A stretch of DNA of 64,000 nucleotides from Bin87 sp965208015 (GCA_965208015.1 OZ242308.1:744001-808000); one strand, 5' to 3'; counted from the first letter of the stretch, positions 33,297 through 42,371 are shown. A program made the numbers and translations. Notes: generated by a model from the sequence alone, not told the origin.

Positions 33297-33664
33297 CTAG
33301 TCAGCAGCATCCATCTGAGGGTGTCTGCGGAAAACGGCTACGCCGTCCTCGTCGTGAGTGTGATCTAAAATGGCGTTTTCGAGGCGGGCGCCGAGGTTTT
33401 GGATGGCGAGCAGCACCTTCTCGTTGCTATCGTCGATTTTCTCTTCCAGGCGTCCAACTTCGTCGCCAATTGTTTTTCCAAACGTCCAACCTCGTCGCCA
33501 ATTTGCTTTTCCAGCTTGTCGCTGGTTCTATCGAGGTCATCGCGGGTAACGAAATTGCCGATCCTGATGCCGGCAGCGATCATGATGCTGATTAGCGTAG
33601 TGATGCCCACCACTGCGGCAATCACGATACCGGTAAGCTGCCAGAGAGTGAGCGCGATTTCCAT
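33297..33664 (-). pseudogene. Small TM plus coiled-coil protein, single-base frameshift
   Basis: From ATG 33664: a membrane helix at residues 9-33 (LTGIVIAAVVGITTLISIMIAAGI), then heptads with a near-exact repeat (KQIGDEVGRLEKQ). The annotated frame then turns into low-complexity Arg/Ser codons, while the other frame continues naturally as 'RLEEKIDDSNEKVLLAIQNL' and 'GARLENAILDHTHDEDGVAV' to a stop at 33297. The total of 368 bases is one short of a whole number of codons; restoring one T at 33470-33471 gives a ~122-aa protein. Similar small proteins are at 41997 and 59962. It precedes the selenoprotein gene by 15 bases. Confidence 0.65.
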
Positions 33665-33735
33665 TTTTTCGGCACCTTCTCCATTGCCGTAAGGCAAGGA
33701 TGATTACGCGCGTTCTTGCGTTTGCCCGGACAACG

Positions 33736-34113
33736 TCAATATGTCATCGCCAGCAGGCAGCGGATGAAATCGCGGGCCTTGGCTCCATCGAAGGACAACT
33801 CGCGGAACTCCATGAAGTCCAACTGTGCGTTATCACGGAAGTTTTCGGCATAGACGTATTTCAAGGAGATCAGGTTGTCTCCTTCATCCTCCGCCAACCG
33901 TTCGATTGTGTTTCTCAAAGACAGGCAGGTTCCGTCGCAGGGCCATCCCCGGTGTGCAGCCACAGCCAGTACCGCTTGCGCGGTTGCCTCCCAGAGTGTC
34001 GCTGATGCCTGCAAGCGCTTCCGTGCCGCGAACTTGCGGTCAGATTCCGCGAGCAAGTCCCACGCCAAGCGGACGTGGTCTGATGTTGTGATGGGTGTCG
34101 TTTTGGTAGCCAT
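33736..34113 (-). CDS. PaREP1-like (HEPN-type) small protein
   Basis: 125 aa, all-helical. The pattern 'AWDLLAESDRKFAARKRLQASATLWEATAQAVLAVAAHRGW' followed by '...LISLKYVYAENFRDNAQLDFME' is that of PaREP1/HEPN-like families (aggregate of hydrophobic helices with an LWEA motif). No RxxxxH active site of HEPN RNases is seen, so it may be a binding protein. It lies 23 bases upstream of the MutL... no partner is obvious; the alcohol dehydrogenase gene upstream (34173-35273) is on the same strand, 59 bases away. Related to 62804-63160. Confidence 0.5.
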   Translation of the reverse strand: MATKTTPITTSDHVRLAWDLLAESDRKFAARKRLQASATLWEATAQAVLAVAAHRGWPCDGTCLSLRNTIERLAEDEGDNLISLKYVYAENFRDNAQLDFMEFRELSFDGAKARDFIRCLLAMTY

Positions 34114-34172
34114 GAAGGGTGTCTGACCGAGAGGTTGCAGGGGCGATAGTCCTTGGCCCCTGCCAGAGCGCG

Positions 34173-35273
34173 CTAGTCGAACATGATGGCGCCGCGGCCG
34201 ATTTCGCCGCGGTCGAGGTCGTCGTAGGCCTCGTTGATCTGGTCGAGGGTGTAGTGGCGGACCACCAGGTCGTCCAGGTTGAGCTTGCCGGACTGGTAGA
34301 GGTCGACCATGACGGGCATGTCGGTGCGGGAGCGGGCGGAGCCGTAGTAGGAGCCGCGCAGGGTCTTCTCGTTGCGCACCAGGTCGACGGCGTTGATGCC
34401 GGCCTCCTGGCCCCAGGGGGCGATGCCGACCACGGTGACAATGCCGCGCTTGGCGGCCATCTCGTAGGCGGCCTTGGTGGTGTCGCCGCTGCCGAAGACC
34501 TCGAAGGTGTAGTCGGCGCCGCGTCCGCCGGTGAGGTCTTTGACCTGGCGGACCGGGTCCTGGTCGGCGGCGTTGACGGTGTGGGTCGCGCCGAAGCGCA
34601 TGGCGAACTCGAGCTGGGCCTCACGGATGTCCACGGCGATGATCTGGGACGCGTTGGCGAGAGCGGCGCCCATGATGACGTTGAGGCCCACGCCGCCGCA
34701 GCCGATGACGGCGACGGTGCTGCCGGCCTTGATCTCGGCGCTGTAGAGAGCCGCGCCGACGCCGGTGGTGACGGAGCAGCCAATCATGGCGGCCTTGTCC
34801 ATGGGCAGGGGATTGGAGACGGGCACGACGCCGGTTTCGGGGAGTACGGCGTACTCGGCGAAGCAGGCGACCTTGCCCATGTGGTGGATGTCCTGGTCGC
34901 CGGCGTGGAGACGGGTGGTGCCGTCCAGCAGGTTGGCGCCGGTGGCCGCGTGGAGGTCGCAGAGGTTGCTGTGGCCCTCGAGGCAGGAGCGGCAGCGTCC
35001 GCAGGCGGGGACGAAGGAGAGGATAACCTGGTCGCCCTCGGAGGCCAGGGTGACGCCGGGTCCGGTCTGGACGACGGTGCCGGCGCCCTCATGTCCCAGG
35101 ACGACGGGAATGGCGATGGGGGCGTCGCCGTGCATGAAGTGGCGGTCGCTGCGGCAGATGCCGGCGGAACCGACCTTCACCAGGACCTCGCCAGCCTTCG
35201 GCTCATCAAGATCAACCTCGCAGATATCGAGAGGCTGACCAACTTCCCACAATACGGCAGCTTTTACCTTCAA
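34173..35273 (-). CDS. Zinc-dependent alcohol dehydrogenase (MDR family)
   Basis: 366 aa from TTG 35273, eight bases after AGGAGG. Catalytic zinc ligands: Cys40 in GICRSD, His/Glu in GHEGAGTV; structural zinc in the four-Cys lobe ACGRCRSCLEGHSNLC; NAD-binding loop VAVIGCGGVGLNVI. It is of the group of NAD-dependent dehydrogenases of class III/AdhB type ('GADYTFEVFGSGDTTKAAYEM' and 'LVRNEKTLRGSYYGSARSR'). It oxidises or reduces an alcohol/aldehyde; substrate not known. Lone gene on the minus strand with a divergent operon upstream. Confidence 0.9.
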   Translation of the reverse strand: MKVKAAVLWEVGQPLDICEVDLDEPKAGEVLVKVGSAGICRSDRHFMHGDAPIAIPVVLGHEGAGTVVQTGPGVTLASEGDQVILSFVPACGRCRSCLEGHSNLCDLHAATGANLLDGTTRLHAGDQDIHHMGKVACFAEYAVLPETGVVPVSNPLPMDKAAMIGCSVTTGVGAALYSAEIKAGSTVAVIGCGGVGLNVIMGAALANASQIIAVDIREAQLEFAMRFGATHTVNAADQDPVRQVKDLTGGRGADYTFEVFGSGDTTKAAYEMAAKRGIVTVVGIAPWGQEAGINAVDLVRNEKTLRGSYYGSARSRTDMPVMVDLYQSGKLNLDDLVVRHYTLDQINEAYDDLDRGEIGRGAIMFD

Positions 35274-35462
35274 AATGGGTCCCTCCTGAGGATGACGGCG
35301 CGAATGCTCGCGGTTCGCGATGCGCCGGGTACGGATAGCACGAACATTGTAGATTACGGGGCGGGATACGGCTAGGGCGGGGTGGACAGCACCGGGTGGT
35401 ATAATTTACAGGCACAGTTGAATAGCAGCGTTCACCCTAACGGGGAGGTGAACATTGTAGTG

Positions 35463-35753
35463 ATGACCAAACACCGAATAATACGACTGCCGCACGTCGG
35501 GCACGCATTCGCAGACGGCATGGCTCGTGTCGTGGATTTTGAAGGCGGTCTCGACGACTATCCCGCAGGGGATCTGGCCAAGATGTACAACGGCCTGCGC
35601 AGGCGCCGACTGGATAGCCTGTCGGGGTCTGACGCTGAGGCCCAAACCGTCAGGATGGTCTGGGAAGAGGTCGGCCGGAGTGTGCGAAATGCTATAGGGT
35701 CGTTCGAGTCTGAAGGCAGCGATGGGCATTTGCCGACAGAGCAAGCGACGTGA
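35463..35753 (+). CDS. Small conserved-looking protein, first gene of a two-gene operon
   Basis: About 96 aa from ATG 35463 (MTKHRIIRLPHVGHAF); GTG 35448 and 35460 are alternatives, since GGAGG lies at about 35442. Not recognised. Contains 'GGLDDYPAGDLAKMYNGLRRRRLDSL' and ends in an acidic tail. The stop TGA overlaps the GTG start of the DUF2335 gene by four bases, so the products may act together. Confidence 0.6.
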   Translation: MTKHRIIRLPHVGHAFADGMARVVDFEGGLDDYPAGDLAKMYNGLRRRRLDSLSGSDAEAQTVRMVWEEVGRSVRNAIGSFESEGSDGHLPTEQAT

Positions 35754-36247
35754 GCGGCGCCGCAGAAAATAACGACCCCAGCCAAAATCAGCCGGTACAA
35801 CCACCGGCTGATTCTTCAAGGGGACTGTCTCACGTCGTCGTTGGCGCTGAGTGGCAGGGGCCTTTACCCCCGCCGGACGCCCTCGCCCTTTACGATCAAA
35901 TTTTTCCGGGCGGAGCCGACCGACTACTGACTATGGCAGAGAAAGGTCACCAACATCGCATGGACCAGGAAGCAGCTCAGTTGGAGTTGGAGAAGGCGGC
36001 TCTGGAGTCGGTGAACACCGCCATAGCTAACGACGCTGCACGCGGCAAATGGGGACTCGCAGCTGCGGTGGTGATCGCTCTGGTGGGCATGGGCATCGGA
36101 GGTTGGCTCGCGACCATCGGGCAGGGTGGATTCGGATTGGTTTTCCTTTTCGGACCACTTGCCAGTTTGGTAGGCACCTTCGTGTACGGTGTGCTGGCGC
36201 GCCGGCAGGCTATTCGCATCCAAGTGGACGACATACCAGACGACTAG
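35750..36247 (+). CDS. DUF2335-like membrane protein
   Basis: 165 aa from GTG 35750, which overlaps the previous stop (GTGA). The core 'EWQGPLPPPDALALYDQIFPGGADRLLTMAEKGHQHRM' is the DUF2335 signature, then a helix and two membrane segments, about 103-125 (LAAAVVIALVGMGIGGWLATI) and 130-152 (FGLVFLFGPLASLVGTFVYG). DUF2335 proteins often accompany mobile or defence genes; here the partner is a small unknown protein. The function is not known. Confidence 0.8.
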   Translation: MSGAAENNDPSQNQPVQPPADSSRGLSHVVVGAEWQGPLPPPDALALYDQIFPGGADRLLTMAEKGHQHRMDQEAAQLELEKAALESVNTAIANDAARGKWGLAAAVVIALVGMGIGGWLATIGQGGFGLVFLFGPLASLVGTFVYGVLARRQAIRIQVDDIPDD

Positions 36248-36351
36248 ACGATTTGCCGGCCCGCTGCAGCCAACGCCACGCGGCATCGTTGCGCCGCGCT
36301 GGCGACTTACAGGCCGCCAATATAGCACAGACGATGATGCCTGCCGGAGCA

Positions 36352-36936
36352 ATGCAACGGGTGATTGTCGTCGGGACGAGTTGCTCCGGCAAGACGACGC
36401 TGGCGCGGCAGTTGTCCCAGGCGCTGGGAGCGCCGCACGTGGAGCTGGATGGCATCCACTGGATGCCTGGCTGGCAACTCCGCCCCATGGATGAGGTCCG
36501 GCAGATGGTCGGCGAGGCTGCGGCTGCGGAACGGTGGGTAATGGACGGCAACTACAGCGCGGTGCGGGACATAGTCTGGGGACAGGCGACGGCCGTCGTC
36601 TGGCTCAACTATCCCTTCCTCGTGGTGCTGTGGCGCTGCTTGCGCAGGACGATCAGGCGGGCAATAACCAAGGAAGAGCTGTTCTCTGGCAACAGGGAGA
36701 GTTTCAGGATGTCGTTCCTCAGCCGCGATTCGATCATACTGTGGGCGATCACCAGCCACGGACAGATACGACGGAAGTATCGTCGGATACTGGACGGCGG
36801 CGATTTCCCGCACCTGCGGGTTATTGAGTTGCGGGGTTCTGCGGAAGCGGAGGCGTTGGTGGCTTCGCTGTGCGGGGTGGGCAGCGAAGCCACCACATCA
36901 CCCGACTGCTGTGAGATGGGTACTCGGCAACGTTGA
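36352..36936 (+). CDS. P-loop kinase-like protein (adenylate/shikimate-kinase type fold)
   Basis: About 195 aa from ATG 36352; ATGs at 36334 and 36337 are in frame and equally poor in ribosome site. Walker A is VVGTSCSGKTTLARQL (residues 5-20); 'HVELDGIHWMPGWQ' and 'ERWVMDGNYSAVRDIVWGQATAVVWLNYP' are seen in the AAA_17/FLAR-type 'adenylate kinase' proteins of unknown substrate found in many bacteria. 'RKYRRILDGGDFPHLRVIELRG' closes the fold. The open frame extends upstream into antisense-like sequence, which I do not consider part of the gene. Confidence 0.75.
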   Translation: MQRVIVVGTSCSGKTTLARQLSQALGAPHVELDGIHWMPGWQLRPMDEVRQMVGEAAAAERWVMDGNYSAVRDIVWGQATAVVWLNYPFLVVLWRCLRRTIRRAITKEELFSGNRESFRMSFLSRDSIILWAITSHGQIRRKYRRILDGGDFPHLRVIELRGSAEAEALVASLCGVGSEATTSPDCCEMGTRQR

Positions 36937-36967
36937 TTTCGATGGATGCGCTTTGTCGGGCGAGTTC

Positions 36968-36995
36968 CGGGATACCGGCGAAAGCCGGTATCCCG
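36968..36995. terminator. 12-bp hairpin with GAAA tetraloop
   Basis: CGGGATACCGGC (36968-36979), GAAA, GCCGGTATCCCG (36984-36995): a perfect stem with a stable GNRA loop, between convergent genes. Likely a two-way transcription stop or a palindromic repeat. Confidence 0.6.
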
Positions 36996-37059
36996 GTGTT
37001 GGCCTTTGTATGGCTATCTGAAGTAGGGTAATTTGCCGCATGTGTATCCTACGGCAATG

Positions 37060-38751
37060 TCAGGCGGTTTGCACGCCGGCTGCGGCTTGCAGGCCCAACT
37101 CCTCCACCGACTGTTCCCGCATGAGGAACTTCTGGACCTTGCCGGTAACGGTCATGGGGAACTCGTCGGTCAGCTTGACGTAGCGGGGGACCTTGTAGTG
37201 GGCGATTTTGCCGCGGCAGAAGTCGCGGATTGAGTCCTCGGTGGCGTCGGCGTCGGGCTTGAGGCGGACCCAGGCCATGACCTCCTCGCCGAAGCGCTGG
37301 TCGGGCACGCCGATGACCTGCACGTCGTCGATCTGCGGGTGGGTGTAGAGGAACTCCTCGATTTCCCGGGGATAGACGTTCTCGCCGCCGCGGATGATCA
37401 TGTCCTTGAGGCGGCCGGTGATCTTGTAGTAGCCGTCCTCGTCCACGGTGGCCAGGTCGCCGGTGTGCAACCATCCGTCGGCGTCGATGGCGTCGGCGGT
37501 GGCGTCGGGCATGTTGTAGTAGCCTAGCATCACCATGCTGCTGCGGGTCTGGAGCTCACCCTGTTGGCCCGGTCCGACCTCCAGGTCGGTTTCGGGGTCA
37601 ACCAGGCGCACCTCCACGTTGGGCAGGACCTTGCCCACGGTGGAGACGCGACGCTCGATGCTGTCGTCGGCGAGGGTCTGGGTGATGACGGGCGAGGCTT
37701 CGGTCAGGCCGTAGGCGATGGTGATGCGTTCCGCGCCCATGCGGTCGATGACCTCGCGCATGACCTCGATGGGACAGGGGGAGCCGGCCATGATGCCGGT
37801 GCGCAGGGACTTCAGGTCGAATTGGGCGAAGTCGGGGTGGCTGAGCTGGGCGATGAACATGGTGGGCACGCCGTGGACGGCGGTGCACCGCTCATCGGAT
37901 ATGGCCGTGAGGGTCTGGAGCGGGTCGAAGTGCTCGGCGGGAATGACCATGGTGGAGCCGTGAACGATGCAGTTCAGGGTGCCCATGACGCAGCCGAAGC
38001 AGTGGTAGAAGGGCACGGGGATGCAGAGGCGATCCTGCTCGTCCATCTCCATGCAGTCTCCGACGTGGAGGGCGTTGGAGACGATGTTGTGGTGGGTGAG
38101 GGTCGCGCCCTTGGGGTTGCCGGTGGTGCCGGAGGTGTACTGGATGTTGATGGGATCGTCGGGGCCGCACTGGGACTGGCGTGCGTGGAGGTCGGCGGGG
38201 TTCACCTGCTCGGCGCGGCTGGCGACGTCGGCCCAGCGCCACATGCCGTGGGGGGTTGCAGCGTCGGGGTCGTCGTGGGGCGGAATGAAGATGAGGTGAC
38301 GGAGGTAGGGGAAGGTGCCTGAGTTCAGCTGGCCCGGGGTCGTTTCGAGCAGTTCGGGGATCAGCTCTCTGACCATGGCGACGTAGTCGGAGGTCCGGAA
38401 GCGGCCGATGAGGACCAGGGCGGTGAGTTGGGACTGCTCCAGGAGGTAGGCCAGCTCGTGGGTGCGGTAGGCGGGATTGACGTTGACCAGGACGGCGCCG
38501 ATCTTGGCGGTGGCGAACTGGGTTAGCACCCACTCGGTGTAGTTGGTGGCCCAGATGCCGACGTGCTGGCCCTTCTGGATGCCGATGGACATCAGGCCCC
38601 GGGCGACGCGTTCGACCTCGGCGTGGAACTCACGATACGTAAATCGGTGGCCGGTGGCGGTATGGACGAGGGCCTCGCGGTCGGCGTAGCGTTCGGTCTG
38701 CTGGTCGAGGATGTCGCCGATGGGGAGGCGGGTATCGATGCTGGTAGCCAC
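37060..38751 (-). CDS. Acyl-CoA synthetase (AMP-binding family)
   Basis: 563 aa from GTG 38751, seven bases after AGGAGG. AMP-binding motif INIQYTSGTTGNPKGATLTHHN (about residue 195); 'YGLTEASPVITQT'; A8/hinge motif 'GWLHTGDLATVDEDGYYKITGRLKDMIIRGGENVYPREIEEFL'; catalytic lysine near the end in MTVTGKVQKFLMRE. It activates a carboxylic acid to acyl-CoA through an acyl-AMP. The sequence is of the medium/long-chain FadD-like branch with the SDR-type ending 'KVPRYVKLTDEFPMT'. Chain length cannot be set from sequence alone. Confidence 0.9.
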   Translation of the reverse strand: MATSIDTRLPIGDILDQQTERYADREALVHTATGHRFTYREFHAEVERVARGLMSIGIQKGQHVGIWATNYTEWVLTQFATAKIGAVLVNVNPAYRTHELAYLLEQSQLTALVLIGRFRTSDYVAMVRELIPELLETTPGQLNSGTFPYLRHLIFIPPHDDPDAATPHGMWRWADVASRAEQVNPADLHARQSQCGPDDPINIQYTSGTTGNPKGATLTHHNIVSNALHVGDCMEMDEQDRLCIPVPFYHCFGCVMGTLNCIVHGSTMVIPAEHFDPLQTLTAISDERCTAVHGVPTMFIAQLSHPDFAQFDLKSLRTGIMAGSPCPIEVMREVIDRMGAERITIAYGLTEASPVITQTLADDSIERRVSTVGKVLPNVEVRLVDPETDLEVGPGQQGELQTRSSMVMLGYYNMPDATADAIDADGWLHTGDLATVDEDGYYKITGRLKDMIIRGGENVYPREIEEFLYTHPQIDDVQVIGVPDQRFGEEVMAWVRLKPDADATEDSIRDFCRGKIAHYKVPRYVKLTDEFPMTVTGKVQKFLMREQSVEELGLQAAAGVQTA

Positions 38752-38911
38752 GGCTGCACCTCCTGCAAGGGGTTATTGGCATTCCACCCGATTGGGGCTG
38801 AGCGGTTACGCAGTGTGGACGATCTTGGGACTATTGTATCCGTTTTGCGACTGGGTCATGCGTGAATGAGCCGTGAAGCGGCGGCTCGGTGGGCATCAAT
38901 TCTGTGGGCAT

Positions 38912-38942
38912 CAAAAAGGGCAGCACGGCGTACCATGCTGCC
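38912..38942 (-). terminator. Intrinsic terminator of the small membrane-protein gene
   Basis: GGGCAGCA (38917-38924) and TGCTGCCC (38935-38942) pair perfectly. On the minus strand the stem is followed by five Ts (A-run 38912-38916), a classical terminator 72 bases past the stop at 39015. Confidence 0.75.
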
Positions 38943-39014
38943 CGTTGGTTGGCGAGTTGGTAAGCGCCGGGACTACCCTGACCTCGGTGGGGGCGGTTAG
39001 AGCATGGGCACGAT

Positions 39015-39188
39015 TCAGAAGAACACTACGAACACCAGGACCGCCAGGACGATGACCACTGCCAGCAGCAATGCCGAAATCAGCAATACGTCGCCCGTGG
39101 TTACTCCGCGGCTTCCTCTGCCGTCCGCCGCGTCGCGCTGGACTCTGGCGCGGATGCGGTGCTCGTCCGAGGGGTGAGGTGGCATCAT
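39015..39188 (-). CDS. Small single-TM protein, unknown
   Basis: 57 aa from ATG 39188, nine bases after GAGGAG. The first half is basic and polar (HRIRARVQRDAADGRGS) and the C-terminus is one membrane helix (VLLISALLLAVVIVLAVLVFVVFF), so a tail-anchored arrangement with N-in is likely. A good terminator follows. No family recognised. A longer frame start at 39350 lacks a ribosome site. Confidence 0.65.
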   Translation of the reverse strand: MMPPHPSDEHRIRARVQRDAADGRGSRGVTTGDVLLISALLLAVVIVLAVLVFVVFF

Positions 39189-39439
39189 GACGTTCGTGCT
39201 CCTCTGTGGTTCCGCGGGTGACCTATGCGTCCGCTGGGGCGGCGAATGGCTCACCATCCGTTCATTATAAGCGTAATCTGCACAGTGCCTTCCTTGACGG
39301 GATTCCAGTCCAACCCTCTCCGGCAAACCGCCAACCGCACCAAAATGCACAGCCGGCGGATGCTCCTGAAGGGACGAACGATCTGTAGGCGACGGAGGGT
39401 CGACGGACCCAAAACGTTAGTAAAATGCGGCGCCGGTTT

Positions 39440-39468
39440 TTGACAGTGTGGGCGGTTAGGGGTAGCAT
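39440..39468 (+). promoter_or_regulatory. Sigma70-type promoter before the PEPCK-like gene
   Basis: TTGACA (39440-39445), 17-base spacer, TAGCAT (39463-39468). This leaves a leader of about 170 bases to TTG 39644. I see no other gene in 39189-39643. Confidence 0.7.
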
Positions 39469-39643
39469 ATTCTCGCAGGATTTCTGCTCATTAACCGGAG
39501 CCGGCGGCTTGTGAACGCGCAACCCAATTGCCCTCGCTGTGACTGATCGCCGCCGGACGGAATTTGGTTGATCTGACGCGCTGCAAGGCGGTTGGCGGGC
39601 CTTCCCGCCACGTCCCTTTGCCTCGTTTCCAGGGGGAGATACC

Positions 39644-41953
39644 TTGACTAGCCCTACCGCCAACCGGCCCGATGCCAAGTCACCGCTGTCCGGACCGGCA
39701 ATCGTCCCCGAATTTGAGGCGGCGCTGACACGGCTGTGCGCGGTCGCGCGGCGGGGCCAGCGCGTCGACAGTCCCCTGTACAATCCGTCGGAAGAGTGGA
39801 TCGTCGCGCGGATGCCCATCTTCCAGGACCTGCCGGAGCAGCAGCGCTCGGAACTGCTCACCGAGGCGCAGGCCCTGGAATCCGAGGCGGCGGAGGCCAA
39901 TGCCGCGGGTAGAGCGTCCAGCAAAGTGTGGCCCGAGACGGTGTTCCGGCTGGACAACGGCGGTCTGGCGTTTTTCAGCCAGTTGGGCGTGGTGCGCCGG
40001 CCGGACCTGACGCAGTATTTCGTGGAAGGGTTCACCCGCAATCGGGACGCCCTGGCATTCTCCGAAGACAACCAGCGACTGTTCACGGCGGTATTCCACC
40101 GAGTTTGCGAAAAGATGGAGGCCCATTTCGCCAGCCCGAACCCTGACATGGAGAAAGGCATCGTGCAGACCGACCGGCAGATTTGCGACGCGCCAGGTCG
40201 GTCTTTTCATGCGCGGCAACTGCTGTTCGGCACGAGGTACATGCAGGCGCCCTACATGTGGCGGCGGCTGACCTTTGACCTGCCGCAGGAGCAATGGCAG
40301 GAGCCGCCCGACATCCTGGAGGTTTCGGTCCCTCACTGGATGGACGACCTGGATTTGGACGAGGCTCTCAAGGCGCAGTTGCGCGAGGCTGGGATCACTC
40401 AATTGGTGTTCAAGGCGCCCACGCGGGGTCTGTCGCTGCACTTCGGGTTTGACTACGTGGGCGAGCACAAGATGGGTCCGCTGTCCATCGCCATGCACCA
40501 GGTGAAGCAGAAGAACGGCCTGGCGGTGCAGGCGGCGCTGAGCATGGCGCGGGTGCGCAAGCTGGACGGCGACATTGCCAACACGGCGCTGGTCACCGTG
40601 GGTCCGTCGCTGCACGGAAAGAGCACGCTGACCATCATGGTGGAGTTGGCCAACAGCGAGCTGGCCGGAGTGCTGGGTCTGGACACCGACCCCGAGGAAG
40701 GGGTCTACCCGATGAACGACGACATTGTGCTGCTGCAGCCGCTTGAGGATCCCATCCCGAGCAATCGGAGCGGGCGGCGGGCGATGATCTCCCACGCCAT
40801 TGACGGGACGGAGAATAACTTCTACGCGGTGCCCTTCGGTCTCACGCGGGACGACGACCCGATCACCTACGACGTGCTGCGCGGCGCGCCGGGCGTCACC
40901 TCTCCCGATGAGACGCTGGAAAACGTGCCCGTGCACGTGGACAGCCAGGAACCCAACTACCTGGAAAACCCGGTGCGCAACATGCGGATGATCCTGTCGC
41001 GGCGCGGGCTTTTGCAGCGCAAGGGAGCGGCGGGCCTGATCTCGAAAATCACCGGCGGACGGTTGAGCGACTCGGTGCACGTGCCCATGGAAAACACGGA
41101 CCGGGTCTTCTGGCAGGAGGTGATGCGGCAGAACACGGTGATACCGCCCCTGCGTCGTTTGAGCCTGGAGCAGTACATCAGGGTGCTGATGTACGGCGAG
41201 GCGGTGCAGATGGGAGCGGCCATCGGCGCCATCGGCCGGCCCTACGTGGAGTATTTCTCCGACCCGTTCATCATCGGCCTGGAGGACGAGAACGCCAACC
41301 TGCTGTACCACGTGCTGCAGCAACTGGCCTGGGGCGGGATGCCGCAGGAATATTACGCCTTCAATACCGGCGGGGTGGGAGCCGACAGCAACGAGGAAGC
41401 GTCGGGTTCGCGTTACCGCAAAATACCGCGCGAACTGACAATGATGCTGCAGGAAGCGCTGCTGCGGAACGCGGTCAAGTTCCAATACGACGGCATGTTG
41501 CGGTCGGAAGTTGCGGTTGCCATCCTGGACGGGGAAGGGAATGAGGTGGTTGACCTGCGACAGGAATGGCTGCCCGTCAATATCTACGGGGAGGAGGACT
41601 ACGCAGCGCGGGTGGTAGAGCTGATGCGTCGGCGGTACTACGGCCGCGACCAGCAGGACAAGGCGGGGATCCTGCGCTACACCAAGGTGGTGAACACCAT
41701 CCTGGATATCACCGATGCCCCCGCTCCGGCCAACGAGCGAGAATTGTCGTGGCTGCTGTCATTCTACTGGTCGCTGGACCAGGCGTACGAAACGCTAGAG
41801 GAGACGGCGGCGCACCGCTTCGAAGGCATGCGGCCGGTGGCGTACCAATTGCGGGAGTTGCAGCGTAAGTTCGACTCCGGATCGGCCAACGGGTTGTCGT
41901 TGGGCGACGCTGCACGACAGAGCCTGCACGACTTGGGGTTGCGGGTCGGGTAA
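39644..41953 (+). CDS. Divergent ATP-dependent PEP carboxykinase-like protein
   Basis: 769 aa from TTG 39644 with GGGGGAG five bases upstream. The middle (about 270-480) follows ATP-PEPCK: 'ALVTVGPSLHGKSTLTIMVELA' in place of the GLSGTGKTTLS P-loop, 'MNDDIVLLQP' in place of GDDEHGW, 'GTENNFYAVPFGLT', and 'LENVPVHVDSQEPNYLENPVRNMRMIL', which resembles LENVTV...ENTR. The usual enzyme is about 530 aa; here ~250 extra residues at the N-terminus (40-260) and an extended C-terminus. The catalytic residues are only partly kept, so PEP carboxykinase activity is not assured. Malate synthase follows two genes later. Confidence 0.6.
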   Translation: MTSPTANRPDAKSPLSGPAIVPEFEAALTRLCAVARRGQRVDSPLYNPSEEWIVARMPIFQDLPEQQRSELLTEAQALESEAAEANAAGRASSKVWPETVFRLDNGGLAFFSQLGVVRRPDLTQYFVEGFTRNRDALAFSEDNQRLFTAVFHRVCEKMEAHFASPNPDMEKGIVQTDRQICDAPGRSFHARQLLFGTRYMQAPYMWRRLTFDLPQEQWQEPPDILEVSVPHWMDDLDLDEALKAQLREAGITQLVFKAPTRGLSLHFGFDYVGEHKMGPLSIAMHQVKQKNGLAVQAALSMARVRKLDGDIANTALVTVGPSLHGKSTLTIMVELANSELAGVLGLDTDPEEGVYPMNDDIVLLQPLEDPIPSNRSGRRAMISHAIDGTENNFYAVPFGLTRDDDPITYDVLRGAPGVTSPDETLENVPVHVDSQEPNYLENPVRNMRMILSRRGLLQRKGAAGLISKITGGRLSDSVHVPMENTDRVFWQEVMRQNTVIPPLRRLSLEQYIRVLMYGEAVQMGAAIGAIGRPYVEYFSDPFIIGLEDENANLLYHVLQQLAWGGMPQEYYAFNTGGVGADSNEEASGSRYRKIPRELTMMLQEALLRNAVKFQYDGMLRSEVAVAILDGEGNEVVDLRQEWLPVNIYGEEDYAARVVELMRRRYYGRDQQDKAGILRYTKVVNTILDITDAPAPANERELSWLLSFYWSLDQAYETLEETAAHRFEGMRPVAYQLRELQRKFDSGSANGLSLGDAARQSLHDLGLRVG

Positions 41954-41996
41954 GTGAAAACGAGCCTGCCGAAGATATCGAGAGAGGACAGCAACC

Positions 41997-42371
41997 ATGG
42001 ATATTGGACAAATCATAACGCTGGTGGTGTTTGTCATCACCATTATTGGCGCAGTCCTCTATCTTCGCTCCGATGCCCGCGCGAACCGCCAAGAGTGGAA
42101 AACAGAACTGGCGGCGTTCAGGACCGAGGTTAACGCCGCCATCAACAAGATCAGCGAGGAAATCGCCCAGCTTAACCAGCGCGTCACAGCCCTAGAAAAC
42201 AAGGTTGACGCCCTGGACGCCAAGTCCGAGGCTAATATCGACGCTCTGGCCCAACAGATGCGCAGTAATCATCGGGAACTGCTGGTCCTTCTGGCCTTCC
42301 ACCACCACGGCGATGGCCGTTATCCCGTAGCGCCGTCCGCCGACCTTGATCCAGCTGGCGACGACCAGTGA
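41997..42371 (+). CDS. Small TM plus coiled-coil protein
   Basis: 124 aa. One N-terminal membrane helix (residues 3-23, IGQIITLVVFVITIIGAVLYL), then a long heptad region 35-95 ('AAINKISEEIAQLNQRVTAL', 'ENKVDALDAKSEANIDALAQ'), then a His-rich tail (LLAFHHHGDG). GAGAGGA before ATG 41997. It is of the same type as 33297-33664 and 59962-60312, which suggests a lineage-specific family. Function unknown; between the PEPCK-like and malate synthase genes. Confidence 0.65.
   Translation: MDIGQIITLVVFVITIIGAVLYLRSDARANRQEWKTELAAFRTEVNAAINKISEEIAQLNQRVTALENKVDALDAKSEANIDALAQQMRSNHRELLVLLAFHHHGDGRYPVAPSADLDPAGDDQ

Noticed and set aside
32501..33368. Plus-strand frames opposite the selenoprotein
   Set aside because: Shadows; the minus-strand read-through protein explains the stretch.
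34119..35375. 418-aa plus-strand frame opposite the alcohol dehydrogenase
   Set aside because: Shadow of a well-conserved minus-strand gene.
39680..41485. 601-aa minus-strand frame opposite the PEPCK-like gene
   Set aside because: Shadow of the plus-strand gene, which has promoter, ribosome site and conserved motifs.
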